Shown here in pieces: positions 7,882 to 14,490 of a stretch of 30,571 nucleotides of DNA (position 1 is the first letter of the stretch; each line of letters begins with the position of its first letter). The stretch is from JAKANM01 sp964356495 (GTDB taxonomy: Bacteria; Patescibacteriota; Patescibacteriia; Magasanikbacterales; GWA2-37-8). The notes under the pieces are model-generated. The model saw only the letters and a list, made by a program, of their open reading frames with translations, was not told where the DNA came from and did not search any database. The stretch spans positions 1 to 30,571 of the forward strand of contig CAYHHR010000009.1 in the NCBI GenBank assembly GCA_964356495.1, in the 5' to 3' direction. A program made the position numbers and the translations under genes.

Positions 7882-9060
7882 TTAACGGGAAGGAAGTAGT
7901 TTTTTAATTTTTCGAATGGCCTGAATTGTGTAGTCGATGTCTTGTTTGGTCGTCGATCTACCCAGGCTAAATCTGAGAGTGGACCTGATGTCCTGCGCAG
8001 AAATTTGCAATGCGCAGAGGACATGTGACGGTTCGTCAGAAATAGCGGCGCAGGCCGAGGCAGTCGAGCACATGACACCCTCATTGTCGAGATAGATCAG
8101 CAATTGCTCGCCATTCATGCCAGGGAAGGTTATGCTCAAATTGTTTGGCAAACGATCTTCTCCGACCAGCGGCCCATTCAGGCTGGCTTCAGGGACGAGC
8201 TTCTTTAGTTGTTTCCAAAAATAATCGGTCAATTTCGTAAGCCTCGCCGTCTCTTTGATTTTTTCTTTTTGCGCTAATTCCAGCGCCGCGGCAAAACCGA
8301 CAATCCCGGGAATATTTTCTGTGCCGGCGCGTAGTCCCCTTTCCTGCCCTCCGCCAAACTGTTGCGCTTGAATTTTCACGCCGCGTCGGACATAGAGCAT
8401 GCCAACTCCTTTCGGACCATAAATTTTGCCGCTGTTCAGGGTCATCAAATCGACGTGAAGTTTTTCAACACTGAGGTCGAGATATCCCGCCGCCTGGCAA
8501 GCGTCGGTGTGAAAGTACGGCAGTTCGGAATTGCGCGCTTTGCGATATTGGAGAAGGCGCTTGCCGATTTCCGCGATCGGTAGAATCGTTCCAACTTCAT
8601 TGTTGGCGTACATAACTGTGATCAGGACCGTCTGAGGAGTTATGGCGGAGAAAATTTTTTCAGGATCGATCAGGCCGGTTTTATCGGGTGAAATATACGT
8701 TACACTCCAACCTTGCGTTTCGAGCTGTTTCAACGGTTCAATAACGGCGTGATGTTCAATTCCAACTGAAATAATGTGCCTGCCCCTATCGCGAAGCGCG
8801 CCGGTCGCGCCAAAGATTGCTAAATTATCGCTCTCGGTCCCGCTGCTGGTGAAAATAATCGCGTCGGGTTGGGATCCAGTAATGTCGGAGATTTTTTTTC
8901 TGGAGTCAGTCAGAGCTTTCTGCGCGATCCTGCCCTCGGTGTGCAGGCTCGCCGGATTACCGTAATGCAAACTAAAAAAAGGCCGCATTGCCTGCAGCAC
9001 CTCGTCGCGTACCGGAGTCGTTGAGGCGTGATCGAGATAGATTAGTTTCTTTTTTGGCAC
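7882..9060 (-). CDS. Cysteine desulfurase (NifS/IscS family)
   Basis: PLP enzyme that releases sulfur from cysteine for Fe-S clusters or tRNA thiolation, 392 residues. The N-terminus YLDHASTTPVRDEV, the PLP-binding lysine K212 in LNSGKIYGPKG, the substrate region RAGTENI (245-250), and the probable catalytic C337 in MCSTASACAAISDEPSH are all present. The start is GTG (9058-9060), 4 bases after the stop of the exonuclease gene. No scaffold protein gene is adjacent. Downstream partners may be the Fe-S enzymes of the energy module, but the neighbours only show housekeeping co-transcription. Confidence 0.94.
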   Translation of the reverse strand: MPKKKLIYLDHASTTPVRDEVLQAMRPFFSLHYGNPASLHTEGRIAQKALTDSRKKISDITGSQPDAIIFTSSGTESDNLAIFGATGALRDRGRHIISVGIEHHAVIEPLKQLETQGWSVTYISPDKTGLIDPEKIFSAITPQTVLITVMYANNEVGTILPIAEIGKRLLQYRKARNSELPYFHTDACQAAGYLDLSVEKLHVDLMTLNSGKIYGPKGVGMLYVRRGVKIQAQQFGGGQERGLRAGTENIPGIVGFAAALELAQKEKIKETARLTKLTDYFWKQLKKLVPEASLNGPLVGEDRLPNNLSITFPGMNGEQLLIYLDNEGVMCSTASACAAISDEPSHVLCALQISAQDIRSTLRFSLGRSTTKQDIDYTIQAIRKIKKLLPSR

Positions 9061-9064
9061 AGGA

Positions 9065-9649
9065 TTAAAACGGTAGCGTCAAATTAATATTTTTTTTCGT
9101 GGAATCGGAAGCGGTTTGCTCAAAATTCACCCTGAAAGGCAACACTTCTCCGGCCAATGATTTATAAAAAAGCTGGCGATTTTTTTTACCGAAGTCGTAA
9201 ATTTCTTTGGTCACCAGGACATCCTGCTCGCAATATTTTTTTATTTCGGCGATTTTACCTTCGCGCCACCAGCGGATTGCCTGCAGGCCGTCAGCGCTCT
9301 TCTCGATATTGTCTAGTGTCGCCTGCGCCAAATCCTTCAGTTTAAGCCGAAAACCAAGGCTTTCCTTTACCTTTTCCATGATATCTAAATGCGGAAATTT
9401 CGAGAGGTCGCCGAGGTAATAATTATTCAAAACCGGAAAATCAAAATGTTTGCTGTTGTAGCCAATAATAAGATCGGCCTTCTCAAAAATTGGCCAGAGC
9501 TTGTTTAGCTCGTGTTCCTCAAAGCTTTCATAACTATTCGTAGTGTAGCGAAAGATCGAAACGCAAGACACTTTCAGTTTTTTGAAGTCGTTGTTTACGT
9601 CCGCGAAAGTATTTTGTGTTTCGATGTCGAAGACGATTTCGTTTAACAT
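9065..9649 (-). CDS. DEDDy-type 3'-5' exonuclease-like protein (RNase H fold)
   Basis: 194 residues. Motif Exo I is FDIETQ near the N-terminus, Exo II is the 'GYNSKHFDFPVL' segment (N/FD), and Exo III is YCEQDVLVTKEIY with the Y-x3-D spacing of DEDDy exonucleases. The fold resembles the YprB-type ribonuclease H-like domain found as a short stand-alone protein in many bacteria. Substrate unknown (DNA or RNA end trimming). It sits between proS (4 bases upstream) and the cysteine desulfurase (4 bases downstream) in a tightly packed run, which says only that expression is constitutive. Confidence 0.75.
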   Translation of the reverse strand: MLNEIVFDIETQNTFADVNNDFKKLKVSCVSIFRYTTNSYESFEEHELNKLWPIFEKADLIIGYNSKHFDFPVLNNYYLGDLSKFPHLDIMEKVKESLGFRLKLKDLAQATLDNIEKSADGLQAIRWWREGKIAEIKKYCEQDVLVTKEIYDFGKKNRQLFYKSLAGEVLPFRVNFEQTASDSTKKNINLTLPF

Positions 9650-9653
9650 AAAA

Positions 9654-10898
9654 TTAACCGCGGATACTTTGCATTATTTCATTGAGCGGGACAATTTTAG
9701 AAGATTTTTCATTTCTATTTTTTATTTCCGCGCCATTTTGCGCCAGAGTTTTTTTCGAGACTAAAATTCTCACCGGGATGCCAATCAGATCAGCATCGCC
9801 TAATTTCTCTCCGGCGCTGGCATTGGAGCGATCATCAAAGAGAACATCAACGCCCTTTTTCTTTAATTCTGAATATAATTTTTCCGCCTCTGCGGTAACT
9901 TCGTCGGCACCGCCTAAATTTACCAGGTGGACCGCAAAAGGCGCGACGCTTTCCGGCCAAATAATCCCCTTGTCATCATGGAAAACTTCTACCAAGGTAC
10001 CCATAATTCGAGACGGTCCCATCCCATAGCAACCCATTTCAACCGGATTGTTTTTTCCTTCGTTATCTTTGTAGGTGAATTTGAAAGCGTCAGTAAATTT
10101 AGTTCGGAGTTTGAAAATATTACCTACCTCGATTGCTTTCGTTGGCGTCAGATCGACGCTTTGGCAGGATGGGCAAAAATTGTGTTCATCGATGATTTCT
10201 TTGTTCACCGCGATGTTGCATTTCTTGCAGAGAAAAATTGTATCCTCGCCGATTTCGGATAACGCTTGAAATTCATGGGAAAAGCGGCTGAAGCTCCCGC
10301 CGGATGCGTATGCCAAAACCACCTGATTTTTACCGAGTCCGAGGCGATTATAAATTTTGAAGTAGGTGTCGAGGGCCCGATCATAAAATTTATTTAGATC
10401 ATCCTCGGAGGTATGAAAGGAATACATGTCTTTCATGTTGAACTCACGTCCGCGAAGCAATCCCGACTTGGCTCTTGGTTCATTTCTGAATTTATTTTGA
10501 ATTTGATAAACTGCGAGCGGCAAATCTCGATATGAAAAAGCGTAATTTTGTACCAGTGGAGTAACAACTTCCTCGTGCGATTGATTTAAGACAAATTTCG
10601 AACCGCCGGCGCCTTCCAGATGAAACAAAATATCAAGATTATCGCGACCGGTTGTGCGGTAGCTTTCCTCTTGTGTCAGCGCTGGCATTAGAATTTCCTG
10701 GCCACCCATCGCGTTCATTTCTTCTCTGATAATATTTTGGATTTTCGACAAAACCCTGAGACCGAGCGGTAGGAAATTATAAACTCCGGCCATTTGTTTG
10801 TTAACAAAACCCCCTTGAGTCAGGAGTCTCGCGTTGACGCTTTCCGCATCAGCCGGTACTGATTTGGTGGTTTTGCCGAAGAGTTGTGAATAACGCAT
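9654..10898 (-). CDS. proS: Prolyl-tRNA synthetase, short form without INS domain
   Basis: Class II synthetase charging tRNA-Pro, 414 residues. The N-terminus MRYSQLFGKTTKSVP, motif 2 (KFRNEPRAKSGLLRGREF), motif 3 (GCYGMGPSRIMGTLVE) and the anticodon-binding C-terminal domain are clear. The roughly 180-residue INS editing domain of typical bacterial enzymes is absent between motifs 2 and 3. In its place there is a CKKCN...CPSCQ segment, probably a zinc ribbon. A longer open frame reaches 10985, but those residues overlap the preceding gene and do not resemble proS. The ATG at 10896-10898 lies 7 bases after the upstream stop and is preferred. Confidence 0.93.
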   Translation of the reverse strand: MRYSQLFGKTTKSVPADAESVNARLLTQGGFVNKQMAGVYNFLPLGLRVLSKIQNIIREEMNAMGGQEILMPALTQEESYRTTGRDNLDILFHLEGAGGSKFVLNQSHEEVVTPLVQNYAFSYRDLPLAVYQIQNKFRNEPRAKSGLLRGREFNMKDMYSFHTSEDDLNKFYDRALDTYFKIYNRLGLGKNQVVLAYASGGSFSRFSHEFQALSEIGEDTIFLCKKCNIAVNKEIIDEHNFCPSCQSVDLTPTKAIEVGNIFKLRTKFTDAFKFTYKDNEGKNNPVEMGCYGMGPSRIMGTLVEVFHDDKGIIWPESVAPFAVHLVNLGGADEVTAEAEKLYSELKKKGVDVLFDDRSNASAGEKLGDADLIGIPVRILVSKKTLAQNGAEIKNRNEKSSKIVPLNEIMQSIRG

Positions 10899-10905
10899 AG
10901 GAAGT

Positions 10906-11406
10906 TTAGGGGACGACAGTGATCTGCGCGCTTCCCCCGCCGTCGCAGGTGACGTAGTTGGTCCCGAGCGAATCCACAGTAGCAATCGCGAAGTTGTATG
11001 ATCCGATATTATAACGAACCGATCTGATCCCGATGAGATGGGTCTTACTGTCTCGGTTGTCCAACATTATTTTGCTTCCTTTCTTCACGATCAGAGAGCC
11101 TGGGCTGGCCTGGCAAGGGAAGAATTGAATATAATAACCGGATTTCTGATAAATACTGAGCGCTTGAAGATATGACTGCGATGCAGTCTGACCGGTTGGA
11201 ACTGGTGGTTTTGTCACTACCGGCTTCGTTGTCGCGCGGGTCGTAGTAGGCGGTTGATTCTGAGTGGAGGTGCTAGGCGTGTTCGAATTGCTGGTTTGTT
11301 GGTTAGCCGTTTGATTTGTTTTTGCGGACCGAGTAACAAAATAAACCACCAAAAGCAGCGCTAAAATACCGACCCCAAGCCAAATATATTCATTTTTTTT
11401 CATCAT
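10906..11406 (-). CDS. Membrane-anchored cupredoxin-like surface protein
   Basis: 166 residues. One N-terminal membrane anchor (about 7-25, WLGVGILALLLVVYFVT) is followed by a Thr/Ser/Gln/Pro-rich linker (about 26-72) and a C-terminal beta domain. In that domain PGSLIVKKGSKIMLDNRDS and THLIGI resemble cupredoxin-like domains. The two cysteines (FFPCQ and YVTCDG) could form a disulfide; complete copper ligands are not visible. The protein should sit outside the membrane. It is the first gene after an excellent promoter, and proS follows 7 bases later. ATGATG at the start leaves two choices of initiation codon. The family assignment is tentative. Confidence 0.6.
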   Translation of the reverse strand: MMKKNEYIWLGVGILALLLVVYFVTRSAKTNQTANQQTSNSNTPSTSTQNQPPTTTRATTKPVVTKPPVPTGQTASQSYLQALSIYQKSGYYIQFFPCQASPGSLIVKKGSKIMLDNRDSKTHLIGIRSVRYNIGSYNFAIATVDSLGTNYVTCDGGGSAQITVVP

Positions 11407-11432
11407 ATTTTATAGTATTTATTATTGTTACT

Positions 11433-11461
11433 AGTATATCCCCGCCCAGGCATGATGTCAA
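11433..11461 (-). promoter_or_regulatory. Promoter of the cupredoxin-like/proS operon
   Basis: TTGACA (11456-11461), 17-base spacer, TATACT (11433-11438) on the minus strand. The predicted 5' leader is about 20 bases with no Shine-Dalgarno sequence. The -35 starts 5 bases from the gdhA stop. Confidence 0.85.
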
Positions 11462-11466
11462 AACGG

Positions 11467-12702
11467 TTAAGCTTCTCCCCGGTCGGTCATTGCCTTGCCT
11501 ACTCGTTCGATTGCAAGTACGAAAGCCGCGGTCCGCATGTCGATTTTAAATTTTTGTTTGATCTCCCAGACGTTCTCAAATGATGTGGTCATAATAAGTT
11601 TTAGTTTCTCTAAGACATCATCCTCAGTCCAGTAATAATTACTGGCGTTTTGAACCTGTTCAAAATAGGAAACAGTTACGCCGCCCGCGTTTGAAAGGAC
11701 ATCCGGAACCAGAATAACGCCTTTTTTGAATAGTATCACGTCAGCTTCCGGAGTAGTCGGACCGTTGGCGAGTTCGATGATTACTTTGGCGTTAATTTTT
11801 CCGGCATTTTCTTTCGTAATCTGATTTTCGAGAGCCGCCGGCACGAGGACATCGGTCTCTAGCTCAAGTAATTCGGCGTTGGAGATTTTTTTGTTTCCTT
11901 TCATCGGCAGGCTGCCTGTCTTGTTCTTTTTCTCTTCCGCCGCGAATGGATCGATACCTCTCGCGTTGTAAATTCCTCCTTTGGAATCGCTGAGCGCAAT
12001 AATTTTCATGCCAAGCTTGTGGAGTAATTTTGCCATGGTGGCGCCGGCGTTTCCAAAGCCCTGAACTACAACTTTCGTTCCTTTCACACTTTTACCGATT
12101 TTCGCGAGAGTTTGTTCGAGAACGTACACTCCGCCCTGCGCGGTAGCAATTCCCCGTCCGGCTGAACCGCCTAGCGACAGTGGTTTGCCGGTGATAACTC
12201 CTGGAGCATGGTGACCGACCAACTTTTCATATTCATCGAGCATCCACGACATGATTTGCGGCGTGGTGTAGACGTCCGGCGCCGGTACATCTTGATCGGG
12301 TCCCAGATATTTATAAATTTTCTGAATATAACCGCGAGAGAGTCGCTCTAACTCGTCAGTTGATAGTTCTTTTGGATTCACGATTACCCCGCCTTTGCCG
12401 CCGCCGAGAGGAATTCCGACCGTCGCGCACTTCACCATCATCCAAAAAGATAACGCTTTAACTTCGTCCTCATTGACGTCCGGGTGAAAGCGAATACCAC
12501 CTTTGTACGGGCCACGCGCATTGTTGTATTGGCTTCTGAAACCGGTAAATACCTTAATTTTTCCGTCAGCCATTTTAACCGGGACAGAAACTTTGATTAG
12601 GCGTTCCGGAGCTTCCAGCTGAGTGAGGATGTTTTTGTCGAGTTTTAATATTTTTCCGGCTTTGTGCAGTTGTTCGAGGGCGTTTTCGAAGGCGGTCGGC
12701 AT
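11467..12702 (-). CDS. gdhA: Glutamate dehydrogenase (Glu/Leu/Phe/Val family)
   Basis: 411 residues; interconverts glutamate and 2-oxoglutarate plus ammonia using NAD(P). Family motifs: GPYKGGIRFHPDV, EVKALSFWMMVKCA, IPLGGGKGGV with the catalytic lysine near K103, and the Rossmann-fold VVQGFGNAG in the C-terminal half. The length matches hexameric bacterial and archaeal enzymes. A TATAAC box 8 bases before the ATG predicts a leaderless or nearly leaderless mRNA. Next to genes for a 2-oxoacid oxidoreductase and an ADP-forming acyl-CoA synthetase, a catabolic role feeding 2-oxoglutarate into that pathway is plausible. Cofactor preference cannot be told here. Confidence 0.95.
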   Translation of the reverse strand: MPTAFENALEQLHKAGKILKLDKNILTQLEAPERLIKVSVPVKMADGKIKVFTGFRSQYNNARGPYKGGIRFHPDVNEDEVKALSFWMMVKCATVGIPLGGGKGGVIVNPKELSTDELERLSRGYIQKIYKYLGPDQDVPAPDVYTTPQIMSWMLDEYEKLVGHHAPGVITGKPLSLGGSAGRGIATAQGGVYVLEQTLAKIGKSVKGTKVVVQGFGNAGATMAKLLHKLGMKIIALSDSKGGIYNARGIDPFAAEEKKNKTGSLPMKGNKKISNAELLELETDVLVPAALENQITKENAGKINAKVIIELANGPTTPEADVILFKKGVILVPDVLSNAGGVTVSYFEQVQNASNYYWTEDDVLEKLKLIMTTSFENVWEIKQKFKIDMRTAAFVLAIERVGKAMTDRGEA

Positions 12703-12710
12703 AGTGATTA

Positions 12711-12716
12711 GTTATA
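12711..12716 (-). promoter_or_regulatory. -10 box of gdhA
   Basis: TATAAC on the minus strand, 8 bases before the ATG; no good -35 at 16-18 bases. It predicts a start of transcription within about two bases of the ATG. Confidence 0.45.
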
Positions 12717-12728
12717 AAGTTGAACGAA

Positions 12729-12812
12729 TGTCATCCTGAGTGTAACGAAGGATCTCTGGCTCACAAACGACGGTCAATGTGCCAGGGATTCTTCACTTCG
12801 TTCAGAATGACA
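12729..12812. repeat. Long imperfect inverted repeat in the gdhA upstream region
   Basis: Two 32-base arms (12729-12760 and 12781-12812) match at about 24 of 32 positions as an inverted pair around a 20-base loop. The left arm starts TGTCATCCTGAG and ends CTCTGGC. The arms are relatives of the repeat found in frame inside tatD (4583-4609). A T-run (12815-12821) follows on the plus strand, but no plus-strand gene lies upstream that would need termination. Confidence 0.8.
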
Positions 12813-12867
12813 ACTTTTTTTGATTTGCTTCATTTTACCAGTTTAAGTAGTTTTAATGCAAGGCCTG

Positions 12868-12884
12868 CCCGCCGATGAGGCGGG
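12868..12884. repeat. Intergenic half-copy of the palindromic element
   Basis: CCCGCC-GATGA-GGCGGG. On the minus strand the loop reads TCATC, as in the first hairpin of the atpF element. The rest of the 12703-13000 gap holds the inverted repeat above and the promoter of the small gene at 13001; no other gene was seen in it. Confidence 0.6.
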
Positions 12885-12937
12885 GCGATTGACAAAACGC
12901 CGAAAATTTGCGAAAATTTGGCGGTCGGCAAAGAAAC

Positions 12938-12966
12938 TTGCTTTTTTTCCAAATATCCTGTATACT
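12938..12966 (+). promoter_or_regulatory. Promoter of the 42-residue basic protein gene
   Basis: TTGCTT (12938-12943), 17-base spacer, TATACT (12961-12966) on the plus strand. The predicted leader is about 28-30 bases, AT-rich, without a Shine-Dalgarno sequence. Confidence 0.75.
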
Positions 12967-13000
12967 CAAACCACTTATAACTTTATTATCTCATATTTTT

Positions 13001-13129
13001 ATGAACTCAGCCCTCAGAGCGCGCCTCAAACACAGCAAAAAAAACACCAAAAAAGGCAAGGAATTGGGCGTTTTAACAAAAAAATTCCGCCGCAATAACT
13101 ACTGGACGAAGCCAAAGAGCATGCGTTAA
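13001..13129 (+). CDS. Small, very basic protein of unknown function (42 residues)
   Basis: An ATG open frame directly downstream of a strong plus-strand promoter, on the opposite strand to all neighbours. The product starts MNSALRARLKHSKKNTKKGK and ends RRNNYWTKPKSMR. It has 17 Lys/Arg in 42 residues and one acidic residue, as in small ribosomal or nucleic-acid-binding proteins; I do not recognise the family. Its stop (13127-13129) overlaps the convergent flavodoxin stop. A hairpin with a T-run about 50 bases later (13182-13210) could end the transcript inside the flavodoxin gene. A longer upstream frame exists but would start before the promoter, so the ATG at 13001 is preferred. Promoter, composition and terminator together argue that it is real. 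Confidence 0.65.
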   Translation: MNSALRARLKHSKKNTKKGKELGVLTKKFRRNNYWTKPKSMR

Positions 13130-13581
13130 ATCGCACGCAGGAGTTCGTTCGCCCACTTGTCTACAATTTTCTGATTATCTAATAGATGGAAGTAATAGCC
13201 ATCTATTTTTAATGATGAAAGAACTTTTTTTGAACTCAGTGATTTCAAAACCGTCTCAATATAATCTACCGCTCCGCAAAAAATCGTAAATGATTTCTCC
13301 CCACAGCCGTAGGCGGCGAAACGCGCCGGCGCCTTGGCCGAGCGGCGCATTTGTTCGAGCAGGGTGAGCATGTGTTCCTGCGGCATCGCTTGGCTTCCAC
13401 CGATATGCCAGGTCGGGGAACCAAAAATAGCCAAATCATGTTTTTTAATTTGATCGAGCCGCGCGTTTTTGGCTTCCACCATTTCTACCTCATGTTTACC
13501 GGCGCGTAAAATCTTCATAATTCGCTCGCCTGCGAGGTAGGTACTGCCGGAATTGGTGGCGTAGACGATTAAAATGTTCAT
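13126..13581 (-). CDS. Flavodoxin
   Basis: 151-residue single-domain flavodoxin. The FMN phosphate loop is YATNSGSTYLAG near the N-terminus, and FGSPTWHIGG and FAAYGCGEKSF match the two isoalloxazine loops. It carries low-potential electrons in the cytoplasm. It is 48 bases downstream of the 2-oxoacid oxidoreductase beta subunit on the same strand, which suggests it is that enzyme's electron acceptor; no ferredoxin domain or gene is present in the cluster. Its last codons overlap the tail of the small plus-strand gene. Confidence 0.85.
   Translation of the reverse strand: MNILIVYATNSGSTYLAGERIMKILRAGKHEVEMVEAKNARLDQIKKHDLAIFGSPTWHIGGSQAMPQEHMLTLLEQMRRSAKAPARFAAYGCGEKSFTIFCGAVDYIETVLKSLSSKKVLSSLKIDGYYFHLLDNQKIVDKWANELLRAI
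13182..13210 (+). terminator. Possible terminator of the small basic gene
   Basis: Perfect 8-bp stem ATAGATGG/CCATCTAT (13182-13189, 13199-13206), 9-base loop, then TTTT on the plus strand. The stem is AT-rich and lies within the flavodoxin coding sequence on the other strand, so it could be chance. Confidence 0.35.
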
Positions 13582-13604
13582 ATATGTTGCGGCAACTCCC
13601 CCTA

Positions 13605-13625
13605 CCCCCTCTTGGTAAGAGGGGG
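13605..13625. repeat. GC-rich hairpin between korB and flavodoxin
   Basis: CCCCCTCTT-GGT-AAGAGGGGG, a perfect 9-bp stem with a 3-base loop. It fills much of the 48-base gap together with a GTTGC-G-GCAAC dyad (13586-13596). It resembles a short dispersed repeat remnant. It could also tune flavodoxin relative to korB, as no T-run follows on the minus strand. Confidence 0.6.
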
Positions 13626-13629
13626 ACAG

Positions 13630-14490
13630 CTAAAAGTATTTAGAAAATAATTTTGTCAGATCGCGTTTTTTTATTTTGTTTGAAACTAACGGGCCGGATT
13701 TAAGCAGTGGAATCTGATCCTCATAGGACGGAATCTTGGATTCGTAGATAACTCCAACTGGAATTTGTTTGAGATTCCACTCCGATGCTTTTTTGAAAGC
13801 CGCAGATTTATCGGATACATCGTGTTCGCGGCCGAGTTTATAAATATTTTCTTGGTAAAAAATATGAGTATATAGTTTGTTGAAGGTGACGCAGGGCTGA
13901 AGAACATCGATCACCGCGAAACCCTGGTGCGCGTTCGCTCGAATCATGATTTCTTTCAGATGTTCGATGTCGCCCTCATAAGCGCGCGCGACAAAGGTTG
14001 CCCCGGCCGCCATCGCCAGCTGAATCGGATTGAGCGGTTCTTCAATATTTCCATACGGGGTGGATTTCGATACGAAACCTTTTGGCGAGCGCGGCGAGGT
14101 CTGGCCGGTAGTAAGGCCGTAGATCGCGTTGTCGTGCAAAATAACGGTGATATTTTGATTACGGCGCGCGGCATGGATGAAATGGTTGCCGCCCTCGGAT
14201 AGACAATCGCCGTCGCCAGTAAAGACGAAGACGTTTAGATTGTTATTGGCAAGCTTGATTCCCGACGCAACCGGGATCGCGCGGCCATGAAGGCCCTCGA
14301 AAGATGTTAAATTTAGAAAATTCAAGATATGCCCATGACAGCCAATGCCGGCCACGAGCGCGGTATTATGATTGTCCCAGCCCTTTTCGACCGCGGCTTT
14401 TTTGAAAGCAGTCCAGATACCAAAATTTCCGCAACCGGTGCACCAGCTACAATTTACGGGCGTTAGTAGTTCTTCAGTAGTTCTGGTCAT
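13630..14490 (-). CDS. korB: 2-oxoacid:acceptor oxidoreductase, beta (TPP-binding) subunit
   Basis: 286 residues. The N-terminal cysteine motif CSWCTGCGNFGIW matches the family. The thiamine diphosphate/Mg site is GDGDCLSEGGNHFIHAAR followed by NITVILHDNAIYGLTTGQ, the usual GDG...N pattern. With the gamma/alpha subunit it decarboxylates a 2-oxoacid to the acyl-CoA while reducing a low-potential carrier. Substrate (2-oxoglutarate, pyruvate or branched-chain oxoacids) cannot be fixed from sequence alone; the glutamate dehydrogenase nearby favours 2-oxoglutarate. Its ATG overlaps the alpha subunit stop (ATGA). Confidence 0.92.
   Translation of the reverse strand: MTRTTEELLTPVNCSWCTGCGNFGIWTAFKKAAVEKGWDNHNTALVAGIGCHGHILNFLNLTSFEGLHGRAIPVASGIKLANNNLNVFVFTGDGDCLSEGGNHFIHAARRNQNITVILHDNAIYGLTTGQTSPRSPKGFVSKSTPYGNIEEPLNPIQLAMAAGATFVARAYEGDIEHLKEIMIRANAHQGFAVIDVLQPCVTFNKLYTHIFYQENIYKLGREHDVSDKSAAFKKASEWNLKQIPVGVIYESKIPSYEDQIPLLKSGPLVSNKIKKRDLTKLFSKYF

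Noticed and set aside
10899..10985. N-terminal extension of proS (29 extra residues)
   Set aside because: It overlaps the preceding gene, shows no proS-like sequence, and the ATG at 10898 begins the family's conserved N-terminus right after the upstream stop.
12908..13000. Longer version of the small basic protein starting at 12908
   Set aside because: The extension begins upstream of and spans the promoter (-35 at 12938, -10 at 12961); the ATG at 13001 follows the predicted transcript start.
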